From the NCBI GenBank assembly GCA_009923685.1, contig RFTA01000006.1:1-14922 (forward strand): 14,922 bases of DNA, written 5' to 3'. Positions within the stretch are counted from its first letter, which is position 1, and the number at the start of each line of letters is the position of its first letter. Origin of the DNA: Actinomycetota bacterium (GTDB lineage: Bacteria > Actinomycetota > Acidimicrobiia > Acidimicrobiales > Ilumatobacteraceae). The notes under the pieces were generated by a model that was given only the letters and a program-made list of their open reading frames with translations, did not search any database and was not told the DNA's origin. Made by a program: the position numbers and the translations under genes. Positions 1 through 6,938 of this stretch are shown here, piece by piece.

Positions 1-634
1 AACCAACTGCCACTTCAAAACCGAGTTCGCTAACTTCGGGTTTGATCGTCGCAAGCATCGATCGCACAAACTTGCGACAACTGCTGACGCTGCTTGGGTG
101 AAGAGCATCGGTACCAAAAAATCTGTCGGTCAAACGAACTGCGCCAAGTTTGAAGCTGCGTGAAAGCAAAATTTCATCGCCCGAGCCGACAACAACCTCG
201 GTTGAGCCTCCGCCGATGTCGCAAAGCAACATCGGCTGTTCGCCGACTGCTACCGCATATTTGGCACCTAGATGAATGAGACGGGCTTCTTCAACGCCAG
301 AAATGACTTCAACTTCGATACCGGCCTCTTTGCGCGCTCGTTTAATAAATTCGTTGCGATTCTTGGCCTCGCGAACTGCACTCGTGGCAACCGCCCGCAA
401 TTTCGCACCGTGCACTTCGGCGATTGCGTTCATCCGTTTTAGCGAAGCGATGCCTCGCTCGATCGCATCTGGTTCGAGTTGCTTCATATCGCCCGCGCCA
501 TGGCCGAGTCGGACGACTTCTTTTTCGCTGGCGATAACTTCGAACCCGGTCTCGACCGGTTTGGCGACGACTAAGTGAAAACTATTCGTCCCGATATCAA
601 GCGCACCAATGACATCGTTTGACTCTGAGCCCAC
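1..634 (-). CDS. ppx: Exopolyphosphatase, Ppx/GppA family (3' end beyond window)
   Basis: This leftward reading frame gives a Ppx/GppA phosphatase N-terminal region. The family hydrolyses terminal phosphates from polyphosphate (or pppGpp) using an actin-like ATPase fold. Visible motifs are the first phosphate loop ALDIGTNSFHLVV near residue 10, the ATSAVREAKN segment, the conserved ISGVEEARLI segment that carries the family's catalytic Glu, and the second phosphate loop DIGGGSTEVVVG. About 211 residues are present; the C-terminal part lies outside the window. The best start is GTG at 634-632, because no ATG lies in frame between an upstream TAA and the conserved motif. It has no Shine-Dalgarno but a TAAGAT box 8 bases upstream, which fits a leaderless message. 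It is divergent from the operon carrying polyphosphate kinase, the opposing enzyme. Family assignment is firm; Ppx versus GppA preference cannot be decided here. Confidence 0.9.
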   Translation of the reverse strand, partial: MGSESNDVIGALDIGTNSFHLVVAKPVETGFEVIASEKEVVRLGHGAGDMKQLEPDAIERGIASLKRMNAIAEVHGAKLRAVATSAVREAKNRNEFIKRARKEAGIEVEVISGVEEARLIHLGAKYAVAVGEQPMLLCDIGGGSTEVVVGSGDEILLSRSFKLGAVRLTDRFFGTDALHPSSVSSCRKFVRSMLATIKPEVSELGFEVAVG

Positions 635-642
635 AAACGCAC

Positions 643-648
643 ATCTTA
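643..648 (-). promoter_or_regulatory. Candidate -10 box for ppx, leaderless start
   Basis: On the minus strand the hexamer TAAGAT ends 8 bases before the GTG start codon of ppx. This matches a TANNNT actinobacterial -10 box placed so that transcription would begin at or within a base or two of the start codon. No convincing -35 was seen. The same hexamer stands 7 bases before the GTG at 10845. Confidence 0.4.
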
Positions 649-662
649 GAACGCGATCGTTC
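649..662. promoter_or_regulatory. Inverted repeat in the ppx/ppk divergent promoter region
   Basis: GAACG and CGTTC flank a 4-base CGAT centre, giving a perfect 5-4-5 inverted repeat. It sits between the two candidate divergent -10 boxes (643-648 minus, 668-673 plus), where a repressor could affect both directions. Short repeats like this arise by chance, so an operator role is only a possibility. Confidence 0.25.
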
Positions 663-667
663 GACGG

Positions 668-673
668 TAGGAT
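668..673 (+). promoter_or_regulatory. Candidate -10 box for the 75-aa gene and ppk
   Basis: TAGGAT fits a TANNNT -10 box. A start of transcription near 680 would give a leader of about 19 bases containing the strong Shine-Dalgarno AAGGAG (688-693), 5 bases before the ATG at 699. The -35 region is weak, so activation by a regulator is possible. Unlike the divergent ppx start, this gene clearly has a leader and a ribosome binding site. Confidence 0.4.
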
Positions 674-698
674 TTAGTTTCAATTCGAAGGAGATGTC

Positions 699-926
699 AT
701 GACCAATTATTCAGATGCAACAACCCTGAACGAGCCACCGCGTGGTCATGCGCGCATCGTCTATCTTGGCCCAGCGTCACCTCATTGGGAGGTCTACGGA
801 GATTATGGCGACCAAAACATGCTCGAAGAGTTTCGTGCCAGAACCCTTTCGCCACACCATCTGAATAGGTTTTACTCGGGTCATTTTGGTGCGACCCAAG
901 ATGTCGCCGAAATGAAGTTCAAATGA
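699..926 (+). CDS. Unknown 75-residue protein, first gene of the ppk transcript
   Basis: I do not recognise this family. The protein is small and hydrophilic, with no signal peptide or membrane segment. It has a central HARIVYLGPASPHWEVYGDYGD stretch rich in aromatic residues and Pro/Gly that looks like a compact beta-rich domain, then a Phe/Arg/His-rich tail (EEFRARTLSPHH). The start is well supported: AAGGAG lies 5 bases before the ATG. Its TGA overlaps the ATG of ppk as ATGA (923-926), so translation of polyphosphate kinase is probably coupled to it. The strong binding site and the coupling argue that it is a real gene. By context it may modulate polyphosphate kinase, but nothing in the sequence itself shows this. 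Confidence 0.75.
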   Translation: MTNYSDATTLNEPPRGHARIVYLGPASPHWEVYGDYGDQNMLEEFRARTLSPHHLNRFYSGHFGATQDVAEMKFK

Positions 927-3034
927 CTTTTTGGCGAAATCGTTTTTCGACAAATACGCGTTCATCGGCGTATTCGTACGATGAAAACATAGAACAAAAA
1001 TACATCAACCGTGAATTAAGTTGGCTCGACTTCAACGATCGAGTCTTGACCCTCGCGAGCGACGAGAGAGTGCCATTGCTCGAGCGCTGTCGATTTCTGG
1101 CGATCTGTTCGTCGAACCTTGACGAGTTTTATCAGATCAGAGTTGCGGCGCTTAAAGACCAAGTTGCAGGCGATGTTCATACTCCAACCCCCGATGGTTT
1201 GACCCCACTTCAGCAATTGCGTGAGATAACTCGTCGCACTCAAGACTTTGTCAATCGTCAACATCTGATCTGGATCGAAAACCTAAAGCCAAGACTGCAG
1301 AATTCTGGGGTCGTTGTCGTGAGTTGGGCAGACCTGAGCGACGAAGAGCATGAAAGACTCTCAGACGATTTTGATCGCAGAATATTTCCGGTGCTTACGC
1401 CGCTCGTGGTTGATCCTGCGCACCCGTTTCCATACATTTCTAACCTTGCATTGAATTTGGCGGTAGTCGCCCGCGACCCACAGTCGGGAGAGCAAAGATT
1501 CGCACGCCTAAAAATTCCAAAAAATATTTCGCGATTTATGCGTGTTGATGACGGCACCAAATTTGTATTGCTCGAAGAAGTCGTGTCGGCGAATCTTCCA
1601 CGACTATTTCAAGGTATGACGATTGAACAGTGTTTTGTTTTCAGGGTTACACGCAACGCCGATCTTTCTCTTGACGATGAAGATGCTGAAGATTTGCTTG
1701 CGGCCGTAGAAATGGAGCTACGCCGTCGGCGATTTGGGCGAGCTGTTCGACTTGAGATACCCATGGGTACGGCCCAAGAAACAGTCGATCTGATGTGTCA
1801 AGAACTCGAAATCGAGGCCGAAGACATCAGCTATCACAATGGCTTCATCGAGATGACCGCGCTGAATCAATTGGCGTCACTTGATTTGCCGAGTATGAGA
1901 TTTAAGCCGTGGCCACCCCTAACTGCGGGACGTTTGATGGCAGCCGAGTTCAACGGTCAAAGTATTTTTCAGGTAATTCGCGAGCGACAACTGTTGGTTC
2001 ATCACCCGCATGAGTCTTTTTCTTCATCGGTTGAGTCGTTCGTCGCCCAGGCTGCAAGTGATCCGAAAGTGCAATCAATAAAGATGACTCTCTATCGAAC
2101 TTCGGGTGACTCTGCAATCGCCAAACATTTGGTGCGTGCGGCCGAATCGGGCAAACAGGTCGCTGTTGTACTTGAGATCAAGGCAAGGTTTGACGAGGCC
2201 CGAAACATTGCCTGGGCAAAAGAACTTGAATATGCCGGCGTGCATGTCACATATGGCATTGTCGGGCTGAAGACTCATTCGAAATGCATTCTTGTTGTTC
2301 GCGAAGATAGCGATCAGATGCGACGGTATGTGCATATTGGCACCGGAAACTACAACTCGGTCACCGCACGACTATATGAAGACATCGGGTTCTTCACTTG
2401 CGAAGAGCAAATTGGTTCTGACGCAACCGAGTTGTTTAATTATTTGACGGGTTATGCCAAAGAACCCGACTATCTGCGCTTATTCGTCGCTCCACACCAA
2501 CTTCGTCCACGAATTCTTGAGTTGATTCATCGTGAAGCAACGTTCAAAGACAAGGGTCGAATAACCCTAAAGATGAATTCAATTTCAGACCCGTCAATAA
2601 TTGATGCGCTTTACGCTGCGAGCAACGCCGGGGTGAAGATCAATCTTGTTGTGCGTGGCATTTGTTGCCTGCGTGCGGGGGTACCGGGCATGTCTGAAAA
2701 CATCAAAGTGCGGTCGATACTGGGTCGCTATCTCGAACATTCTCGAATTTATCGATTTGAGCACGGTCTTGAAGATGAATCGCCGTTGCACCTGATCGGC
2801 TCTGCAGACATGATGGGGCGAAACCTCGATGGGCGAGTTGAAGTTCTTGTGCCGTTAACGCACGTAAAGCATCGTGCGTGGCTCGACAAGGTTTTGGGTT
2901 TTCTATTGGCCGACGATGTCGCCCACTTCAGTCTCGGTAGTGATAATCGATGGAACAAACACGACTTGGGAACTGAAGTTGGCGACGCTCAACAGCGACT
3001 TCACGAATGGGTAGTCGCAACACAAGTGAGATAA
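923..3034 (+). CDS. ppk1: Polyphosphate kinase (PPK1)
   Basis: PPK1 transfers the gamma phosphate of ATP onto growing polyphosphate through a phosphohistidine intermediate. The 703 residues match the usual PPK1 length (about 690-740). The N-terminal domain opens with INRELSWLDFNDRV near residue 28, followed by the signature SSNLDEFYQIRV. The two PLD-like C-terminal domains carry the active histidines: H471 in YVHIGTGNYN, equivalent to the autophosphorylated E. coli H435, and H606 in LEHSRIY, equivalent to E. coli H592. The segments KMTLYRTSGDSAI and SADMMGRNLDGRVEV are also present. All key motifs are intact, so it should be active. Its start overlaps the preceding gene's stop by 4 bases. The phoU/two-component genes follow about 120 bases later behind their own candidate operator, so ppk may be transcribed separately from them. 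Confidence 0.97.
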   Translation: MTFWRNRFSTNTRSSAYSYDENIEQKYINRELSWLDFNDRVLTLASDERVPLLERCRFLAICSSNLDEFYQIRVAALKDQVAGDVHTPTPDGLTPLQQLREITRRTQDFVNRQHLIWIENLKPRLQNSGVVVVSWADLSDEEHERLSDDFDRRIFPVLTPLVVDPAHPFPYISNLALNLAVVARDPQSGEQRFARLKIPKNISRFMRVDDGTKFVLLEEVVSANLPRLFQGMTIEQCFVFRVTRNADLSLDDEDAEDLLAAVEMELRRRRFGRAVRLEIPMGTAQETVDLMCQELEIEAEDISYHNGFIEMTALNQLASLDLPSMRFKPWPPLTAGRLMAAEFNGQSIFQVIRERQLLVHHPHESFSSSVESFVAQAASDPKVQSIKMTLYRTSGDSAIAKHLVRAAESGKQVAVVLEIKARFDEARNIAWAKELEYAGVHVTYGIVGLKTHSKCILVVREDSDQMRRYVHIGTGNYNSVTARLYEDIGFFTCEEQIGSDATELFNYLTGYAKEPDYLRLFVAPHQLRPRILELIHREATFKDKGRITLKMNSISDPSIIDALYAASNAGVKINLVVRGICCLRAGVPGMSENIKVRSILGRYLEHSRIYRFEHGLEDESPLHLIGSADMMGRNLDGRVEVLVPLTHVKHRAWLDKVLGFLLADDVAHFSLGSDNRWNKHDLGTEVGDAQQRLHEWVVATQVR

Positions 3035-3043
3035 AAATTATCT
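3029..3043. repeat. AT-rich inverted repeat over the ppk stop codon
   Basis: AGATAA, three A residues, then TTATCT form a perfect 6-3-6 inverted repeat that includes the ppk TAA (3032-3034) and abuts the PHO-box-like array. A stem of only A-T and two G-C pairs without a T tract would be a weak terminator. It may be an attenuator, part of the regulator footprint, or chance. Confidence 0.3.
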
Positions 3044-3099
3044 GTTCACCCGAGTGTCACGTTATTGACAACTAAAGTTCATCTTTGACGGGCTACCGT
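3044..3099 (+). promoter_or_regulatory. PHO-box-like operator and -10 box before phoU
   Basis: GTTCACC at 3044, TGTCACG at 3055 and GTTCATC at 3077 all lie on one 11-base register (offsets 0, 11 and 33). The unit at 3066 (TGACAAC) is degenerate. Direct repeats of GTTCACC-like heptamers with an 11-base period are the established layout of Streptomyces PhoP boxes, and PhoB-type regulators bind with the same period. A TACCGT hexamer at 3094-3099, 6 bases after the last 11-base unit, can serve as the -10 box. This resembles PhoB-class promoters in which the box replaces the -35. Transcription would start near 3106, giving a leader of about 49 bases to the phoU GTG at 3155. The probable ligand is the RegX3-like regulator encoded at 5056-5775, making an autoregulatory loop. 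Confidence 0.6.
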
Positions 3100-3138
3100 T
3101 ATGGGTGTTCTGGGTGTCGCGAAGATTTCAACCAAAGC

Positions 3139-3146
3139 AAGGAAGG
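3139..3146 (+). promoter_or_regulatory. Shine-Dalgarno that decides the phoU start
   Basis: AAGGAAGG lies 8 bases before the GTG at 3155, a good position. The earlier in-frame ATG at 3101 has no such site and would fall upstream of the transcription start predicted from the TACCGT box. Confidence 0.6.
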
Positions 3147-3154
3147 TGCCGACA

Positions 3155-3886
3155 GTGGACGAAATTCGTAAGAATTTTCACAACGACCTTGATTCAGTTC
3201 GCGCCGAAGTCATTCGTCTAGGTGCATCTCTTACCGAATCGATTCCGCGTGCGACCTCAGTTTTATTGAGTGGCGACCTTGAGGGTGCCGATTATCTAGT
3301 TCAAGCCGACGATGAGTTTGATGGTCGTAGCGCCGAACTTGAGGCGTCGTGTTTTGAAATTTTGGCTTTGCAAGCACCTGTGGCCGCCGACCTGCGCCAA
3401 ATCGTAGCGATAATCAAAATTGCTGGAGAGTTAGAACGGTCTGCAGACCTCGTAGTCAACATTTGCAAAGCGGCGCGTCGTATATATGGTCACGATATAG
3501 ATCCGATGTTGCGCGGAGTCATTTCAAAAATGAGCGAGCAGGCTCAGAAGCTTTTTGCAGCGACCATGGAGGCTTTCGAAGAGAGCGACTCGGCAAAAGC
3601 CGCCGCGATCGACGACATGGACTCGTACCTCGACAGTTTGCACCGTCAATTTATTCAGCAAATATTCGAATCACATTCGAAGTCAAAAATTGATTTGCAG
3701 GTGGCGGTTCAACTCGCCGTGGTCGCTCGTTTTTATGAGCGAATTGGTGATCACGCGGTCAATGTGAGCGAAAAGACACGATTCATTGTTTCTGGTTGGG
3801 TACGCGAGCGTGGTGGAATCGAGCGATATCGCGCGCGCGTCGGAGACCGAACTGGCGAGATTTTTCTTCCACGAACTGAAAGTTAA
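3155..3886 (+). CDS. phoU: Phosphate signalling protein PhoU
   Basis: PhoU is a cytoplasmic metal-binding helical protein that links the Pst phosphate transporter to the PhoR/SenX3 kinase and represses the Pho response when phosphate is plentiful. From the GTG at 3155 the product is 243 residues, near the usual length of about 220-240, beginning DEIRKNFHNDLDSV as family members do. Both PhoU repeats are visible, each with an E-x-x-x-D metal motif: LERSADLVVNI in the first and YERIGDHAVNVSE in the second. An in-frame ATG at 3101 would add 18 basic, family-atypical residues and is less likely. The sensor kinase gene begins 16 bases after the stop, so phoU, kinase and regulator probably form one transcript. 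No pst genes are in the window. Confidence 0.93.
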   Translation: MDEIRKNFHNDLDSVRAEVIRLGASLTESIPRATSVLLSGDLEGADYLVQADDEFDGRSAELEASCFEILALQAPVAADLRQIVAIIKIAGELERSADLVVNICKAARRIYGHDIDPMLRGVISKMSEQAQKLFAATMEAFEESDSAKAAAIDDMDSYLDSLHRQFIQQIFESHSKSKIDLQVAVQLAVVARFYERIGDHAVNVSEKTRFIVSGWVRERGGIERYRARVGDRTGEIFLPRTES

Positions 3887-3901
3887 GCTCAGAGACCCCT
3901 T

Positions 3902-5059
3902 GTGGACTTGATCTTTTTCTTGTCTGGTGCGGTGGCAACAGCAGTTGTGGCGGTTCTACTTTTGAAGCGACCGTCAAAAGAACTGAGTGTTGCAATTCAA
4001 AATGAGTCTCAGGCGATTACGACAAATACTGAAGATCAACTTGAAAGTTTGATGGATGCGCTAGATCTTTTGCCGATCGGCGTCGTGATAGTTGACGCGA
4101 AACTTAATCGACGACTGAGAAACAATGCAGCAGCAGCGATGACTGGTGTGAGGTATGTCGACATCTTGGTTGATCAGGCAGTCGACGAAATGCTCGAACA
4201 GATCAAAACGTCGAATTCAGGCGAACGAGTTCTTGAGGCAGTTGCTGGCACGACCCGGTTTTTCAAGATTCGTGGTCAAGACATGGATCATCAGCGTGCA
4301 ATCGTGACGATTGAAGACATCACAGAGAAATCGCGAATTGATACCGTGCAGACCGATTTTGTCGCGAATTTGAGCCATGAACTTAAGACGCCGATCGGCG
4401 CAGTTGCCGCACTCGCTGACTCGCTAAACGGCGAAACAGAAACCGAAGTCGTCTGGCGATTGGCTGAGCGCATCGTCACCGAATCGCACCGTATGTCGCG
4501 AATCGTCGACGATCTTTTGGATCTCTCAAGAGTTGAATTCGGTGGTACCGATGAATGGACAGAGATTGATCTCGGACCTGTTTTGGTCGAAGTCGTCAGC
4601 ACCAATCAACACTCGGCAAAACGACAAGGTTTGGGACTTTCGTTGACAGGTTCGGCTGAACTCATGGTGCGAGGAGATAGATCGCATCTAGTCTCGGTGT
4701 TTTCAAATCTGGTTGACAACGCAATCAAATACAGCGAAGCAGGTGGCATCGTGTTGGTCGAGAGCATGATTCAAGGCGACGAAATAGTTGTCAATGTAAC
4801 TGACCACGGCATCGGCATTGCCGAACGAGATCAAAAGAGAATTTTCGAAAGGTTTTACCGAGTCGACAAGGCGCGAAGTCGCGCCACAGGTGGCACGGGG
4901 TTGGGCCTCTCGATTGTGCGGCACATTGTTCTAGAGCACGGGGGTTCGATCGATGTTCGCTCAGAAGAGGGCATCGGCTCGACATTCATGGTTCGTTTGC
5001 CGCGAGTTACCAAGCAACCCAAAGAATCAATAGTCGAACAGACAGGAGTCATGGCATGA
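3902..5059 (+). CDS. senX3: Sensor histidine kinase, SenX3/PhoR-like
   Basis: This is the phosphate-responsive kinase partner of the downstream regulator. From GTG 3902 the 385-residue product has one N-terminal membrane segment (about residues 3-21), a linker and PAS-like region (about 50-140, ending VTIEDITEKSRID), then the catalytic core. The H box is NLSHELKTPIGAV with phospho-accepting H159. The N box is NLVDNAIKY, the G1 box DHGIGIAE, the F box ERFYRVD and the G2 box GGTGLGLSIVRH. With one membrane segment and no extracellular sensor it cannot read phosphate outside, so input probably comes through PhoU and the Pst transporter, as known for PhoR. Its TGA overlaps the regulator's ATG (ATGA). 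PhoR would be an equally fair name. Confidence 0.9.
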   Translation: MDLIFFLSGAVATAVVAVLLLKRPSKELSVAIQNESQAITTNTEDQLESLMDALDLLPIGVVIVDAKLNRRLRNNAAAAMTGVRYVDILVDQAVDEMLEQIKTSNSGERVLEAVAGTTRFFKIRGQDMDHQRAIVTIEDITEKSRIDTVQTDFVANLSHELKTPIGAVAALADSLNGETETEVVWRLAERIVTESHRMSRIVDDLLDLSRVEFGGTDEWTEIDLGPVLVEVVSTNQHSAKRQGLGLSLTGSAELMVRGDRSHLVSVFSNLVDNAIKYSEAGGIVLVESMIQGDEIVVNVTDHGIGIAERDQKRIFERFYRVDKARSRATGGTGLGLSIVRHIVLEHGGSIDVRSEEGIGSTFMVRLPRVTKQPKESIVEQTGVMA

Positions 5060-5775
5060 GCATGAATAATTCGCTTCCGACAATTTTGGTAGTAGACGAC
5101 GAAGAGTCGTTTATTGAGGCGCTTCAAGTCGGTTTGAAGCGCGAGGGTTTTCGAATTGAAGTGGCTCGCGATGGTGCAGAGGCCCTGGCAGTTTTCGACG
5201 CGGTTAAGCCAGATGCAGTGTTGCTTGATGTTATGTTGCCAAAAGTTGGCGGCACAGATGTATGTCGCGAGATTCGAAAAAAAAGTTCGGTGCCGATAAT
5301 CATGGTTTCGGCAAAAGGTTCAGAAATTGACACCGTGGTTGGTCTTGAAGTTGGGGCCGACGACTACATCGTCAAGCCCTATCGACTGCGCGAACTTGTG
5401 GCCCGACTGCGTGCGGCGCTTCGTCGCGGCGAGTTGTCGAAGTCCGAAGGTGATCTCGTCGGTGTGGGTACTGTGGCGATTGGTGCAGTGTCGATTGACC
5501 CCGAGCAACATGTGGTGACAATTCGAGGCGAAGTAACCAAATTGCCTTTGAAAGAATTCGAGTTGCTTTACATGTTGATGGCAAATGCGGGTCGGGTAAT
5601 GACCCGAGAAACCCTGATTGATCGGGTCTGGGGCACCGATTATTTCGGTGATACCAAAACCTTGGATGTGCACATCAAGCGGTTGCGCGCAAAAATTGAA
5701 AAAGAACCTGCTGAACCGCAACTTGTTGTAACCATCCGCGGGCTTGGCTATAAATACGAGAAAATAGGCGTATAG
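5056..5775 (+). CDS. regX3: Response regulator, RegX3/PhoB-like (OmpR family)
   Basis: The 239-residue protein has a receiver domain (about residues 8-120) and an OmpR/PhoB winged-helix domain (about 145-236). The receiver is complete: acidic pair D14/D15, phospho-acceptor D58 in LLDVMLP, S85 and K107 in VKPYR. The effector ends with the typical TLDVHIKRLRAKIE recognition region and the TIRGLGYKYE wing. AGGAG at 5044-5048 stands 7 bases before the ATG at 5056, supporting that start over the ATG at 5062. The start overlaps the kinase stop by 4 bases. It most likely binds the PHO-box-like repeats before phoU and further Pho genes outside the window. Confidence 0.93.
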   Translation: MSMNNSLPTILVVDDEESFIEALQVGLKREGFRIEVARDGAEALAVFDAVKPDAVLLDVMLPKVGGTDVCREIRKKSSVPIIMVSAKGSEIDTVVGLEVGADDYIVKPYRLRELVARLRAALRRGELSKSEGDLVGVGTVAIGAVSIDPEQHVVTIRGEVTKLPLKEFELLYMLMANAGRVMTRETLIDRVWGTDYFGDTKTLDVHIKRLRAKIEKEPAEPQLVVTIRGLGYKYEKIGV

Positions 5776-6938
5776 CACTTTCAAAATCCGGGCTCGCACC
5801 AGCATCGCCACTTCGTCGACTTGGGCGAGTTCACTCGTTAATTGCTTGCGGCGAAGCGGCGTTTGCGATTGCGCTCGCTGACTCACTTTTCTTGTCGATT
5901 AGCCCAGATGCGGCACGAAGTCGAGTGTTGCTTTTTTTGGCGGTGAGTTTGGCACCATTTGCGATAGTTGCACCATTCATCGGGCCAGTGATCGACAAAA
6001 TTCCGGGTGGAAGGCGAATAACGGTTTTCATTGTCGCTGTATTGCGATGCGTAACCGTGCTTTTGATGGTTTCGCGACTGAATTCAGTTTCGCTGTTCGC
6101 ACTTGCTTTTGTGTCACTGGTTCTGGCGCGAACCTACAGCGTGAGCAAGACAGCGATCGTGCCAACACTCGTGATTAACGATGAACAGTTGGTTTCTGCA
6201 AACTCAAAACTCGGTTTGCTTTCTGGTGCGATGGGCTTTGCCGCGGCGGTACCGGCAGGGTTGCTTCAGTTGATCGATGCTCGCGCAACTCTTGTGATGT
6301 CTGCCGTGATGTTTGGTCTGGCCGGCCTCACCAGTTTGCAGTTGCCACGACATATCGCCACGTCTCCACTACCGGCAGAAGACATTGAAATCGAAGAATT
6401 GCGAAGCCTGCAGGTCAGGCGTATCGCCGCCTCAATGATGTTGTTGCGCGGCGTGATCGGGTTTTTATTTTTTCATGTTGCATTTTGGCTTCGCGACGAA
6501 AGTGCGGGCACAGCGTGGTTTGGTCTTGCACTTGGTCTTTCGTCGTTGTCGATCATGGTCGGCAATCTGATTGCACCATTTTTGCGCCGACAAATGTCAG
6601 AACGAGCAATGATGCTGTTTGCATTCTTGATCATCGGCGTTATCGGCACTTATGCCGGGGTCGTGGGTGGCATAACCGCCGGAATAATTCTAATTTCTGT
6701 CACCAACGGTATGGGGTCTGTTGGTCGATTGGCTTTTGAGTCAGTGGTGCAAAGAGAAGCACCTGACGCGAACCGTGCCCGAGCATTCGTTCGTTTTGAG
6801 ACTTTGAATCAGCTCGCTTGGGTGGGGCTCGGTTTAGTTGCAGTAATTTTGACACTTGAAGGTGCAGTCGGGTTCGCCGCAGTAGGCCTCGTTTGCATTT
6901 TCGGATCTGGTTATCTTTTTTTAAATCGCGTGAATTAA
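5772..6938 (+). CDS. MFS transporter with no canonical start codon for its first helix
   Basis: The product is a very hydrophobic multi-pass protein of the major facilitator superfamily, probably a 12-helix exporter; the substrate cannot be inferred. IGPVIDKIPGGRR matches the loop motif after helix 2. A usual start, TTG at 5892, gives 348 residues but removes the obvious first helix (SLIACGEAAFAIALADSLFLS) encoded at about 5835-5897. The frame is open from 5754, yet between there and 5892 it holds no ATG, GTG, TTG or CTG. The best candidate is ATA at 5772, which overlaps the regX3 TAG as ATAG in the way ATGA overlaps work and gives about 388 residues; ATA 5754 and ATT 5841 are alternatives. 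The start is thus uncertain. The stop interlocks with that of the convergent gene (TTAA, 6935-6938). Confidence 0.8.
   Translation: MALSKSGLAPASPLRRLGRVHSLIACGEAAFAIALADSLFLSISPDAARSRVLLFLAVSLAPFAIVAPFIGPVIDKIPGGRRITVFIVAVLRCVTVLLMVSRLNSVSLFALAFVSLVLARTYSVSKTAIVPTLVINDEQLVSANSKLGLLSGAMGFAAAVPAGLLQLIDARATLVMSAVMFGLAGLTSLQLPRHIATSPLPAEDIEIEELRSLQVRRIAASMMLLRGVIGFLFFHVAFWLRDESAGTAWFGLALGLSSLSIMVGNLIAPFLRRQMSERAMMLFAFLIIGVIGTYAGVVGGITAGIILISVTNGMGSVGRLAFESVVQREAPDANRARAFVRFETLNQLAWVGLGLVAVILTLEGAVGFAAVGLVCIFGSGYLFLNRVN

Noticed and set aside
276..578. Rightward 100-codon open frame opposite ppx
   Set aside because: It lies wholly antisense to the conserved ppx motifs, has a low-complexity Ser/Arg/Thr-rich product and no ribosome binding site.
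3029..3043. Rho-independent terminator after ppk
   Set aside because: The inverted repeat is short and AT-rich, with no G-C-rich stem and no following T tract; kept only as a repeat.
3101..3154. ATG 3101 as the phoU start
   Set aside because: Adds 18 family-atypical residues, lacks a Shine-Dalgarno, and falls at the predicted transcription start, whereas GTG 3155 has AAGGAAGG 8 bases before it.
5320..5886. Leftward 188-codon open frame across regX3 and the MFS start
   Set aside because: It is antisense to intact RegX3 motifs; its product shows no domain and reflects codon bias of the real strand.
5892..5894. TTG 5892 as the true start of the MFS transporter
   Set aside because: It would delete an evident first membrane helix encoded just upstream in the same open frame and leave an unexplained 116-base gap after regX3.
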